NCBI GenBank assembly: GCA_012932295.1
Contig: JAAONU010000004.1
Coordinates: 12,276,630-12,340,629 of the forward strand
Direction: 5' to 3'
Source: Cyclina sinensis
Lineage: Eukaryota; Mollusca; Bivalvia; Venerida; Veneridae
DNA: 64,000 nucleotides
Shown: positions 12,358 through 22,106 of the stretch, in pieces
Layout: the number at the start of each line of letters is the position of its first letter
Numbering within the stretch: position 1 is the first letter of the stretch
Notes under the pieces: generated by a model
What the model saw: the letters and a program-made list of their open reading frames with translations, nothing else
The model's database searches: none
Told to the model about the DNA's origin: nothing
Made by a program: the position numbers and the translations under genes

Positions 12358-14187
12358 GGAACATTGGTCCTACTTAACCACAGATAATGTGAAATATAAA
12401 AAATATTCTGATTTCAATCTGTTAATTGCTCTGTCGCTATAATGCAGGCTGAAGAACGGTGAATAGAGAAAGTGTTTAAGCCTTATATAGAAATCCTTTT
12501 AACTCTGTCTTTTTAGGTTCTCTAGAAAGGTCTGACAATTCGTAATTTTATCCCTTAGCATCAGTAAAACAATTTAAAACAAGAGTCACGTTGACATGAC
12601 CATCCCCCGTCGAATGTGTTTGCTTAGTTATCATTCTTGTGCACAGAACACATCCCCAATGATATCTATCAACCTATGAAATTTCAAGTAGATATCTCTA
12701 ACAATTTTTTATTAATTGTCCGAACAAAAGTTAAGCATGAAAAATAACAAAGGGAAATAACTCAAAAATCATCATTCTTGTGTTCTGCACTCCTCCTAAA
12801 TAAGATATATCCACTTATGAAGTTTCAAGTTGATATCTCAAACACTTTTTTCAGTTATGCACTGGACAAAAATTATGCATGAAAAATAACAAAAAACTAT
12901 AGATCAAAAATTATGAAGGGTAGAGTTTTCATTCTTAAGCAGTGACCCTTTCCTCAATGAGATCTATCCACCTATGAAGTTTCAAGTTGATATCACAAAC
13001 TCTTTTTAGTTATGCTCCGGACAAAAATAAGGCATGAAAAATAACTTAGGCAATCATTCAAAAGTTATGAAGGGTAGAGTTATTATTCTTGTGCATTACA
13101 TTCCTTCTTAATGAGATCTATTCACCTATTAGGTTTCAAGTTGACGTCACAAATACTTTTTGAGTTATTTTTCGGACAAACAATATGCATGAAAAATAAC
13201 AAAGGGCCATAACTCAAAAATTATGAAGGTAAAGTTATTATTCTTATGTACAACATTTCTCTCAATGAGGTCTATCCACGTATGAAGTTTCAAGTTGATA
13301 TCACGAATACTTTTCGAGTTATGCTCCGTACAAAACTTGTTCATGAAAAATTGCCAAGGGCAGTAACTTAAAAAAATATAAAAGGTAGAGGTATCTTTTT
13401 TGTGTACTACATTTTTTCTTAATGAGATTTACCCATCTATGAAGTTTCAAGCTGATATCACAAATACTTTTTTGAGTTATGCTCCGTACAAAAATTTTTC
13501 ATGAAAAATAACAAATTGCAAAATCTTATAAAATTATGAAAGGTAGAGGTATTTTATGTGTACTACATTTTTCCTTAATGAGATCTATCCACGTATGAAG
13601 TTCCTGGTTGATATCTCAACTATTTATGAGTTATGTTCCGGGCAAAAATGTGGGACGGACGGACAGATGGACGGAAGGACGAACGGACGAAGACTATTAT
13701 CATATCCCCCGCCGCCTTTTCGGCGGGGGTATAAAAAGATATTTAATGATTCTTGTTTCATCATTTTACCAGGTTACTTCATTAAACAGATTCATTTTGT
13801 TTAATATAAATCTTAAACCTTTATCCGAAACGGAATTCAAATTCTAGAGAATATTAATAAATTCCGTATCTTTAAATTCTTGAAGTATTACTTATGCAAT
13901 AAATAAACCCGTTCAGATGTTTATATTTATATTTATGATATGCGTAGAAAACACAATTAAAGTAACAAATATATAATTCTTCACAAATATTATTTTTTAG
14001 CTTTTTGTATTAGTTTTCATTTAATGCTAACTTAGAAATTCATTAAAATAGTAGAACTTGTAAAATATTTTAATGTCTATATTTCTAGCAACACTCACAG
14101 ATGAAAAAAAAATCAACATAAAAACATGATGTAATAAATATATTTTATTTACCTCAAACTCCGCGTCTTTCTTTTCCTTGCTTCCAT
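379..14187 (-). CDS. Coiled-coil protein of unknown function, three coding exons (629 aa)
   Basis: Exons 14153-14187, 4917-4974 and 379-2175 join in phase: 35 nt (11 codons plus AG), 58 nt (T plus 19 codons) and 1797 nt ending in a stop. Splice sites fit: donors GAG/GTAAAT and CAG/GTCAGT, acceptors CTTTCAG and GTCTTTAG. The start at 14187 has a good context (AAA before ATG, G after). The N-terminus is very basic (MEARKRKTRSL). Residues about 45-160 are helical and rich in aromatic and basic residues; about 165-210 is Ser/Gly-rich linker (IDSGYSGLSGL); about 220-525 is heptad-like Leu/Glu/Lys sequence predicted to form coiled coils; the C-terminal 110 residues are Asn/Gln/Ser-rich. I see no signal peptide, membrane segment or catalytic motif. 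I do not recognise the family; a cytoplasmic scaffold is a guess from composition. More 5' exons cannot be excluded. Confidence 0.8.
3277..3444. repeat. 84-bp tandem duplication, two copies
   Basis: Units 3277-3360 and 3361-3444 match with only two differences I can see (CATTAAAT versus CATAAAAT, and one A/G). The low divergence suggests a recent duplication. No gene is affected; it is intronic. Confidence 0.9.
3540..4086. repeat. Degenerate CACGATTT simple-repeat tract with strand switch
   Basis: From 3540 to about 3890 the plus strand repeats variants of TTTCACGATTT(C)GCGATT at irregular 10-20 base spacing. From about 3895 to 4080 the same motif appears mainly as its reverse complement (GAAATCGCAAAA, GGCGAAATC, TCGCGAAAATCG). 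It abuts the hairpin-plus-body element that begins near 4087. Confidence 0.6.
4087..4439 (-). mobile_element. Hairpin-plus-body element, copy A (shorter)
   Basis: Read on the minus strand this is the same element as 47764-48342. A long imperfect hairpin occupies 4264-4439 (arms GGAAATAGATTTTAA... and ...TTAAAATCTATTTCC, loop around GGCCTACGGCC), followed by a body at 4087-4263 bounded by ATTCTAACAC and its complement. The body is about 230 bases shorter than in copy B. It encodes no protein, so it is a non-autonomous element or relic. The superfamily is unknown to me. Confidence 0.7.
4917..4974 (-). CDS. Coding exon 2 (58-nt small exon) of the coiled-coil gene
   Basis: Flanked on the minus strand by acceptor CATTTTCTTTCAG and donor CTACAG/GTCAGTG. 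The split codon AG+T gives Ser, followed by 19 open codons (DVTFGTNSTSSHAQGELLQ) that run straight into exon 3. The exact phase match on both sides is the main support. Confidence 0.75.
5614..5710. repeat. 32-bp tandem repeat, three copies
   Basis: Unit contains CATCCCCCAGAGTGGCATAC followed by AGACAAACAAAA, repeated three times with single-base changes (GTGACATAC in the first, CAGGCAAAC in the last). Intronic minisatellite. Confidence 0.85.
9400..10025 (+). mobile_element. Decayed tandem-repeat element (HINE/pearl-like)
   Basis: About four diverged units of roughly 155 bases share phrases such as CTCCTCTTGCTAGTG, GGTTCCTTA/GGTTCCTGAG and GGGCCATAAC. The right end has the GC-rich run GGACGGTTAGCCGG...AGCCGGACG seen at the right ends of other such elements in the window. 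No clear left terminus, so it is probably truncated or old. Confidence 0.45.
10731..10910. mobile_element. TA-flanked MITE (Tc1/mariner-type ends), 176 bp
   Basis: Begins TA-CAGTCAAACCTGTG and ends CACAGGCTTGACTG-TA, giving 14-bp terminal inverted repeats with two mismatches and a TA target duplication, the Tc1/mariner signature. The inverted similarity extends inward (AGCCACC / GGTGGCC), with repeated AAAGGCCA phrases inside. No transposase; non-autonomous. Confidence 0.75.
11594..12056. repeat. 18-bp minisatellite (about 25 units) with coding potential
   Basis: Unit GGCATATTAGGCGCTTGT with variants (TATAAGATGC, TATAAGGCGC). Since 18 is divisible by three, the array is open over long distances on both strands; on the minus strand it reads (PQAPNM)n mixed with PQASYI, broken once by a stop near 11832. 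On the plus strand it reads WHIRRL-like repeats. It lies in intron 1 of the coiled-coil gene, on the sense strand for the PQAPNM reading. No splice context or start supports it as a real exon, so I class it as a repeat. Confidence 0.85.
12320..12356. repeat. (ATT)n microsatellite
   Basis: Twelve uninterrupted TTA/ATT units. Located just upstream of the tandem-repeat element that begins near 12579. Confidence 0.95.
12579..13735 (+). mobile_element. ACAAGAG-headed tandem-repeat element, family i (HINE/pearl-like)
   Basis: Starts ACAAGAG (12579-12585), followed at once by a hairpin (GTCACGT TG ACATGAC), then TCCCCCGTCGAA. The core is about seven units of about 154 bases (TATGAAGTTTCAAGTTGATATC, CATGAAAAATAAC, TTATGAAGGGTAGAG). 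The right end is a GGACGGACGGAC run followed by a strong hairpin at 13702-13733 (ATCCCCCGCCG TTTT-type loop CGGCGGGGGTAT). TCCCCCGTCGAA near the left end is the near-complement of TTCGGCGGGGGT at the right end, a subterminal inverted repeat. No protein. Known Helentron-derived HINEs and bivalve pearl elements have this plan; assignment is from memory. Confidence 0.7.
14153..14187 (-). CDS. Coding exon 1 (start) of the coiled-coil gene
   Basis: ATG at 14187-14185 opens 11 codons (MEARKRKTRSL) and two more bases before the donor GAG/GTAAATAAAA. The leftover AG is completed by the first base of the 58-nt exon. No in-frame stop is seen in the 40 bases upstream, so a further 5' coding exon is possible, though the start context is good. 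Confidence 0.7.
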
Positions 14188-17100
14188 TTTAAAACTCCCT
14201 TTGGCACGTATAAGAAAGGCAAGATCTAATGTTTTATTTCTCATTCACTGTTTTTTTGTAATATGTTGTGGTATATTTACTGTATGTCACACAATATATA
14301 TTGGGTCTTTTTCTCATAACTTTCATTTCCAAACTATAAGTTTGACTGGACCGAAGCTCTCGTTAACCGTATTATTTGTACTTTATCTAGAAACTTCTTT
14401 TGATATCATACAAATTTGAACGGCACGCTGACACACTTTGGAACCATTAGAAACCAGAATGCTTTCATTTCACAATCATTTAAAGTTCATTTTTCAAACA
14501 CATCACGATCTATAAAAAAGCGTGTCAAATACTTTGTATTGATAGGTAACGAACAATCCCGCCTCCGGGAGACTTTGCAAAACAGCCCATTAGGAAGATT
14601 CCTTGTGATAATACGGCAGAAAATGGTATCAAAGGTTTCAATGAAATCAGAAAGCAAAGCGTCTATTAGAATAACCTTTTTTGTGTCAGCGCTCACATTC
14701 TTACGCAAAAAGTAAATAATCATTTAGATCTAATATTTTTCTATCTTTTAATGTTTTCTATCATTTCACAATCATATATCATATTAACACAAAAAGCTTT
14801 ACAAATGTTATTGAGAACAAATTGTCAAAGGCTTTTGTATGCTTTGACAGTATGTGGTTTTTTCTTCAATTCGTCCTGCGCTGCTTAAAGCAGATAAATT
14901 GAACCTTTTATGTCCCAAAAGTACTATACACTGTACATTGCATGTACGTAATACAGGAAGTCACGTGTTTATCAAATTGATGGTTTTATCTTTAGTTTCC
15001 ATTGCAAATGTTCTGAATAATTTTAACTGATATGGTGTTTAATGTAATGAAAACAAAACACAGCAAATCTATGAGTTAATGTTTTTTAGGCCTAGTAGGT
15101 ATTCATAAAATTAAATTGGTCAGGAGATATTGAAATTATTTTGTGTCTTGACTAAAACAAATCGATTAACTGAGCTAACATGTGTCACTAAGTGTCAAGA
15201 AAATTGAAAAATAATGCAATGCGTCTGGACAAAATATAAAAAGTTATTGGACATTTTGTTGTGCCTAATCAAAACGTGTCTCAGGAGTAACATCCCTTGT
15301 CTATGCAGTACATCAAAACATGTCTCAGTTGTAGCATCCCTAATCTATGTAGTACATGAAAACATGTCTCAGGAGTAACATCCCTTGTCTATGCAGTACA
15401 TCAAAACATGTCTCAGGTGTAGCATCCCTTGTCTATGTAGTACATCAAAACATGTCTCAGGAGTAACATCCCTTGTCTATGTAGTACATCAAAACATGTC
15501 TCAGGAGTAGCATCCCTTGTCTATGTATTACGTCAAAACATGTCTCAGGAGTAACATCCCTTGTCTACGTAGTACGTCAAAACATGTCTCAGGAGTAACA
15601 TCCCTTGTCTACATAGTAGGTCAAAACATGTCTCAGGAGTAACATCCCTTGTCTACATAGTACGTCAAAACATGTCTCAGGAGTAGCATTCCTTGTCTAT
15701 GTAGTACATCAAAACATGTCCCAGGAGTAACACCACTTGTCTATGTAGTACATCAAAACATTTCGAGCTGAACCCATGTATAACAAAGGTCTATAAAGCT
15801 TAAGATTCTGTTTCAAACATGTTAACCTAAAAAAAAAACTCTTAAAGAAAAAGCTACTGAAAGTTATAGTTGGTAATGATGTTTAAGACAGCCATTATGT
15901 TTAAAATAATGTTCATTTTCTTCTACTTTCTGATGAAGAGACTGTACATTTTTAACATCACTATGTGCATTCAAAGAAACAATCTTAAAATATCTTAAAA
16001 GTTATTCCACTATTCTGAATGTGTTTATGAAATATAAGACAGTTCTCGTATTTGTTTTCATAATATCTCACAATGGATGCTTATGTTGATTTCCATGTTT
16101 GAAAACCTGTCAAATCCATAAATCATACTTTTAGAAGTTTCAAAATTGTCATTACCGTTTGTTTTCGCAAAGACAGCAGAAATCAACACCCCATGAAAAA
16201 TCACAATTTCAGTGCAGTGCGAAAGTTTGTAAATGCATGTGGTTGCAGTCTTTTATCTACGGCAAAGGTATTGCCTTCAAATCATTTATTTTCGGTAATA
16301 TGGTAAATATCATTTCAATCGATAATTATTTTAACGGATCTTAAACAGTTGGGGTTAGTTTTCCTTTGATGTATGCTGGTTGTTTACCTTATTTTATAAC
16401 CGAAAGCATCAGACGGTCGACAGCTTTGTCATTAGTAATCGGATCTCATTCTTTTTTCTCGTTGTTTTTCTTTTCGTAGTCTATTAAGTATACTGTTCAA
16501 CAATACTTGTGATTGAGCATGATTCAGTGTTGACGTTTTACGTTACTAAGGCAACTACTAGAATTATGATACCATACGTATTATATCAGGAACTTTCGCA
16601 ACACCATGTACCTAAGTAAAATTGACGATTAAAAAGTAACCAAAATTTCTTATTTTCGCTTTATTGTAAACAATAATGCATCACGTGGACACTCATATAA
16701 CTGACTCCCGCCATAGACCAAGGTAAACAAAAGTAGTCCAAACAAACCTGAATATGACAAGTACATAGTATGGGATAAGTACAGACTTGGCTCTTGCACT
16801 AGATAGAGCGGTGTTTTAGAACATAATGAGAATAATAAATATCGTAATATAAATACATACTCTGTGTCTATTCTTTTTTATTTATTTATTGTGAAATATT
16901 ATATAAGTCATATTTCTCTCTAAAGTTTCATGCTTTCTAAATATTCAAAGCATCTTATCATTATCATAAGAGCCTACAAAATTCAGTGATGCAAAAACCA
17001 TCCCAAAACCATAATATCCTTCTTTTTGGTAAACTTTGTATAAATAATTATGAAATTTCATTTCTAACCAACTAAATGCAACATTTTTATATATAAAAAA

Positions 17101-17387
17101 GTTAATGCTTTAAACATGTTTTATAATGTTACGCTTTTTATAAGTATAAAATAGCTTTTTTGTGCGTGTTTTTAATGCAAAATATGTGCGAGCATAAATG
17201 CATACTGACTGAATTCTAACTTAAGGACAGCTACTGCATGTAAGTATGTAAACAAACAGATAAATATGTGATCACACGAACTATAATATCAACAAACACA
17301 CGGAATCGCTGAGGCGCTTTGGAATTCGAGCGTCCTTATATCGAGACTGACTCGCCGTCATTCTGACGCTGTACGCCTGTAAATCTT
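14188..17387. other. Intergenic region between coiled-coil gene and peptide locus
   Basis: Should contain the promoter of the coiled-coil gene (minus strand), but no clear TATA box is seen upstream of the start. It also holds an 11-copy 44-bp minisatellite (15269-15760). The short open frames near 14200-14720 and 16160-16340 lack splice or homology support and I do not annotate them. Confidence 0.5.
15269..15760. repeat. 44-bp minisatellite, about 11 copies
   Basis: Unit has the phrases CATCAAAACATGTCTCAGG and AGTAACATCCCTTGTCTATG, repeated head to tail with scattered point changes (TAGCATCCC, TACGTAGTACG). Every unit is near full length, so this is a young array. No flanking inverted repeats noticed. 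Confidence 0.95.
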
Positions 17388-17521
17388 CTAATTGAAGAGT
17401 TCTTGTAACAAAACAAAGGTCATCAACTCATTCGGGTTCATACTCCGAAGAAGGGCCATCCTGGCTGCGTTTCTGCGCATGCTCCAAAGTGCTGGATTAG
17501 TTGGGCCTCTTCTTGTTGGAA
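17388..17521 (-). CDS. Candidate terminal coding exon of a secreted peptide (alternative or paralogous)
   Basis: On the minus strand, acceptor TTTTATTACAG precedes an exon open for 43 codons after two leading bases, ending in TAG at 17390-17388. It enters in the same phase as the terminal exon at 21958-22106, so the signal-peptide exon 26998-27064 could splice to it, giving a 66-residue precursor. The encoded part is basic and Met/Leu-rich: RRGPTNPALWSMRRNAAR, then ..NELMTFVLLQELFN. The last 14 residues align without gaps to the end of the other exon (NSLMWLYFMDNGFN), sharing N, L, M, F, N. Either an alternative last exon or the last exon of a diverged tandem copy whose first exon I could not find. 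Confidence 0.45.
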
Positions 17522-18764
17522 CTGTAATAAAATATAAACCTTGAGGTCATATTGTCAAAAAAACAACACTTCTTTTGAAGGAAATACAGTTTATCTTCAT
17601 CTAGTCCTCAGCTCAAAGGTCGGGTGCATTGTCATCTTCCAATGACAGTTCTTGTTACTCAGTATTTATCCATGAGCCAAGGCTGTTGTCAGGATGGTAC
17701 TCGGCAGGATATGTTCTGTCATAAGTCGTGAAAAGTGTTCTTGAAATTCATTGAAGCTAAGTGTTTGCCCTATTTTTTCATCGAATGGAAGTGTTCAAAA
17801 ATGTTTTCAACATTTTATTTCCTAGAAACATGTAGGCTCAATTTCTATTTAGACACAGCAGTTTAGAACGCTATATACTGAAATGTCGTAGTAACATAAC
17901 TGTAAAAGTGTAAATGAAGTGAAGAAAACAAACATTTACTGAACACCAAGTATGCGGCAGCGCTCTCTGCCTCTGGTGTTCTGTATTCGTAAAGTTTACT
18001 TTTTAGCCCCTAACTTATCAGAATAAAAAAAAATGACGATGTAGAAAACCAAAGGGAGGGAACGACCGGCCAAGTGATCTATATAAGCCTCGAACTTGCG
18101 TAATCTTTGTCGGAAATCTACGCTTCTTTTGCATATGAAACAGTTTACATTTTCTTTTGTACAGAATTACATATCACTCATTTTCAATTTTATGATTACA
18201 TGTTTCAGAACAATGTACCAACAGCATTACAGCGGTTTTTTCGAAAATACACGAGATCGAACACAAAATCATAATAATTATGCTATTTTTCTAGCTGGTA
18301 GCCAAATCAACACAAATCAGCAAAAAAAGAATAGTTTTACCATTCCACGTTCCTTATTTCTTATGATATTTTAAATCTTGGAAAAATGTGTTTTCAGTCC
18401 AAAAAGTACCTTCTTAGTGTTTATATACTAGTACTTCTTTCTTCTCCCGAATGGAATGCTCAAAAGTTTTCAGTTTAACAATTCTATTTGCCCTGAAGAT
18501 GTGAGTATGAAGTCTCCTCAGTTTCATCGTTAAGACCATAATTTATGACGTTATAAAGCACTATAAAATGGCCTGAAATTAACGACAAACAACAAAAATA
18601 CAAACATTTAAGTGATAACTTTTCACTTCTTCCTTTCTGTGTTTACAGTTTTCTATTCAGCTTCTACACTATATGAATCATTCATTCTTAGTGTGAATCA
18701 TTGGTGTCTTTGTAAAGATAGCGTAGTCACGTGACTTATTCATTAAATTAAATCTTATTTTAAG

Positions 18765-19896
18765 CAAACTTCTCGGCCTTGAAGGCAATGAAGGCATCGA
18801 AGATGAGGGGACATACCGTTTTGCAAAGGTCGGTCGACACTTTGGTTTCTGATCAATATCTAGAGAACCCTTGAACCTACCTTCCTCAGACTTGGTATGT
18901 AGGGTGTTCATGACCATTTAATGACCCCTATAATCTTTTATCACACCAGATCAAAGGTCAAGGTCACATTGAGCATGAACAGCAAAACGGTTATGATCAA
19001 TAACTAAAGAACCCTTGATACTAGGTTGTTCAATCTTAATATGTAGATAGGCCATGACCAGTAGATAACTCCTATAGTTTTTCACCTCACCAGATCGAAG
19101 GTCAAGGTCACAGTTACCATGAACAGCAAAACGGTTTCTGATCAATAACTAAAGGACCCTTGGTTCCAGGTTGTTCAGTCTTAGTATGTAGATTGGTCAT
19201 GACTAGTAGATGACCCTCATAGATTTTCATTTTACCAGGTCAAAGGTCAAGGTCATAGTGACCTTGAAAAGCAAAATGATTTCCAATTAATAACTATAGA
19301 AAGCTTGGACCCAGGTTCCACAAACTTGGTATGTAGGTTGGCCATGACCAGTGGATGACTTCTATGGCTTTTCATGTCAAAGGTCAATGAAACAGTGACC
19401 TTGTGTAGAAAATTAGTGTCCGATCAATTACTATAGAACACTTAGACCCAGCCCTTCAAAACTTCATAGGTAGGTTGGTCATGACAATTAGATGACCCAT
19501 GTAGTTTTTAGGGTTATTAAGTCAAAGGTCAAGGTCACAGTAACCTTGCAAAGGAAAACAGTTTCTGCTGAATATCTAGAGAATCCTTGGTCTCAGGTTC
19601 GTTAGACTTAGTGTGTAGGTTTGTCATGATTAGTAGATGACAACTGTCGTTTTTCAGTCATTGAGTCAAAGGTCAAGGGTCATAATGACCTTCAATTCCG
19701 ACTAATAAGTGCAGAACGCTTGTAGATGAGCCCTTTAGTTTTTCAGGTCACCAGATCAAAGGCCATGATCACAGTGTCCTTGAATAGCAAAATGGTTTCC
19801 GATTAATAACTATCGAACGCTTGGTCCCAACTCCTCAAAACTTCATGGCTGCCTCTAGGGCTAGAGGGGCATATATGTTTTACAAACATCTCTTGT
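18765..19896 (-). mobile_element. ACAAGAG-headed tandem-repeat element, family iv (HINE/pearl-like)
   Basis: On the minus strand it begins ACAAGAG (19896-19890), then hairpin ATGTTT GTA AAACAT (19889-19875), then a second hairpin CCTCTAG/CTAGAGG (19853-19867 region). The core has seven to eight units of about 140 bases with the phrases CAAAGGTCAAGGTCAC, GTAGGTTGGTCATGACC and GATCAATAACTA. The far boundary near 18765 is approximate; a small palindrome GCCTTGAAGGC lies there. No coding capacity. Confidence 0.65.
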
Positions 19897-20104
19897 TTTT
19901 TCTTTCTTTTCCCTCCCTCATTAATATAAGAATAAAAATGTTAAAATGTTGTTATTGTGAACGGGTTAGACGTTAGATATAGTCCTGTGGTAAATACTAC
20001 CAACAAGGAAAGGTTAAGTGATACTTGTAATGTCCGTTTTTCTAATATATACGTCGTTAACAAAGACAGGTCCTTCCTTAGAAAATTACTGATTACTAAA
20101 TGAG

Positions 20105-20124
20105 AGCCCGTGCAAGCACGGGCT
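20105..20124. other. Perfect 9-bp stem, 2-base loop hairpin
   Basis: AGCCCGTGC AA GCACGGGCT in otherwise AT-rich DNA. Compact GC-rich hairpins of this type end rolling-circle elements, but I see no matching left terminus, so its origin is open. Confidence 0.7.
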
Positions 20125-21884
20125 TTACGTAATAAAAGTTCGCGATATATGAATGTTTTTAATGCTTTCTGTCAGCATTTGTTTGACATGGTATGTAATC
20201 AGTGATGTTAATACAGCAATACACGTTGTGTCGAAATCACATAAGATATCTGTAAAAAATAAGGTACGTGTATAATCTATTACATATTTTGTGATTCACC
20301 AGAAATGATTATGCCTCCTTAGGTTATATGATAAGCCCTAATGCTGTTTTTCAAAACTTATGATTTTATTGCTAAAGATCTTGAAAATCAGAAGAATTTG
20401 AAATAAGTTTATTTAAAAAATAAATATCTAAGTACTGCAGTTTTACTTAGGAGAGACATAAACTTGAACACTCGGTCCTACTGATCACACATGAGCAAAA
20501 AGAAACATAATGTTAAAACAATAGTAATAATTGTGTAAAGCTGTTTTGCATCCTTTTGAAAAGATACTGTAATGATAAGAAATTCTTGTATTCTTTCTTC
20601 TTTTATTTAACTTTCCTACTTTGGAAAAGACTAATAAATGTGCTGTAAGAAAACTACAGATGGGATTAAAGATGAATTAAAATTTAAGTAATATGATATT
20701 ATGTTTATATAATTAGTAGATATCTTTTAAAATAATTTTGAGTAATCAAAGTGGCCCCGCTGTGCAAAACACGCTAATGCAAACTTTGCTCTGTTACAGG
20801 CATTGCGTAAACAAACTGACAAGCCGTTGTGGTGGCATTATGAATAGCATAATATACAATGTAAAAGCAGACAGTCAAGGCATGAAAGAAAGAGAGACAA
20901 TGTTGAAGATCAAAATACGATTAATGCACCATATTTTTGTAAGCCAGCACTATCTGAATGGTTTGTAGAAAATACCTTTGAAATAGCCAACGCTTGTATT
21001 TCAATGCTCTTCTTATTATGAATCAGCACTTTCTAGGTCGACTCGTTTCAGCAGCCGTTGGACAAGAAATGCTTTATATAAAATACTCCTACAATCTGAG
21101 TATTTATACAGTTGTGTTTGCATCCATTTGAATGTGGCTTTCACTGCGAAAGCAACACGTTTATAAGTTGCACAAACTCTTTGTCTAATAGGTAACATAT
21201 ACTGTTTGTTTTCAAAAGAATGTATTATTGGCAATAAGATATTTTTAACTAATCGAAAAGTGGTTTTGTATACAAAAGTAAAACTGAAACACCTATTCAA
21301 GATGGTTGCTGAATATGTTTATTATAAAACAAAAGAGTATGGTTACATCAAATGAACTGTAAGGTAAAACAACATGACAATAAAATGACATGACGATAAT
21401 GGCAATAAAACATATATTGTAAAGTCGTTCATTTCTGACAAATATTTCACAGTCTGGTGAACAATTATCGTTTTATATCCTTGTAGTGTTTAGTGTTCAA
21501 AACCATAAAGTATTCACTGAAGAGGTTTTGATGCTAGTTAAGTTAGAAATGTCAATGATTTAATCAAATATAACAAAAAACAAAGATATATTGGACTGGA
21601 TAAAAATACGTTCGCTCAGAGGTTCATGGCGTTAATATTAATTTATATGATTTTGTTGTAGTCGATGAAGCAGGCAGTCATGGACGTGTTTGGAAGGTGT
21701 TGAATGGTTGAGATTTTTGACAAATGTTGACATTTTTCACTCGAATTGATTTTAAATCAAAGACTCTTTCAAAGATATCTGTTTGCTGTGTTCTTGATTC
21801 TGTTCTACGTTCTTTTATGAAACAAAACACACAAGTTTCGATACATGTTGCCTGGTTTGCATGGTTTTCATTCTGAATAAAAGC

Positions 21885-21890
21885 TTTATT
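21885..21890 (-). terminator. Candidate poly(A) signal of the secreted peptide gene
   Basis: TTTATT on the plus strand reads AATAAA on the minus strand, about 70 bases past the stop codon at 21960-21958. Suitable position; not proven. Confidence 0.45.
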
Positions 21891-21957
21891 GTTTTCATCG
21901 GCCAATTACATTCACGTTATGACCGTCCTGCCACATGGTATGGTAAAGGTTTTCAGT

Positions 21958-22106
21958 CTACGTGTTGAAGCCATTGTCCATGAAATAGAGCCACATGAGG
22001 CTGTTCCAGTTGACAGGGAAGAATGGGAACATGCCATGTTGGGGCCTCGGCTGGTACATTTGTCCAAACCTTTGATTTGGTGCCGCCTGACCAGGAACCT
22101 GGGGTC
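21958..22106 (-). CDS. Terminal coding exon of the secreted peptide gene
   Basis: Acceptor CGCTCCTTTCAG leads into GA-CCC-CAG, which completes the split Gly codon from the signal exon. Open for 48 codons to TAG. A different frame across the same exon is also open but would not continue from the signal exon. Confidence 0.75.

Larger units (their letters stand above)
4975..14152 (-). other. Intron 1 of the coiled-coil gene (9.2 kb)
   Basis: Contains a 32-bp repeat (5614-5710), a decayed tandem-repeat element (9400-10025), a TA-flanked MITE (10731-10910), an 18-bp minisatellite (11594-12056), an ATT microsatellite (12320-12356) and an ACAAGAG-headed element (12579-13735). The stretches 5711-9399 and 13736-14152 show no gene or recognisable repeat, apart from a weak inverted pair around 8112-8164 (AGACTGGTTGTA / TACAACCAGTCT). 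Confidence 0.65.
17522..21957. other. Region between the two candidate terminal exons
   Basis: Contains the minus-oriented tandem-repeat element (18765-19896) and a perfect 20-base hairpin (20105-20124). 17522-18764 and 20125-21884 show no supportable gene; a 94-codon open frame at 21016-21300 (minus) has no start context, splice site or recognised similarity. 21885-21957 is 3' UTR of the peptide gene. Confidence 0.5.

Noticed and set aside
14201..14723. Open frames upstream of the coiled-coil gene start
   Set aside because: Present on both strands, low-complexity composition, no splice or promoter support.
15269..15760. CRISPR-like regular repeats
   Set aside because: Head-to-tail units with no unique spacers, in a eukaryotic context; this is a minisatellite.
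18072..18110. Plus-strand TATATAAG resembling a TATA box
   Set aside because: No exon with a signal peptide, good start or donor follows within several hundred bases.
21016..21300. 94-codon minus-strand open frame
   Set aside because: Inspected for similarity to the peptide exons and to LINE proteins; no acceptor, donor or recognisable motif, and composition is not gene-like.
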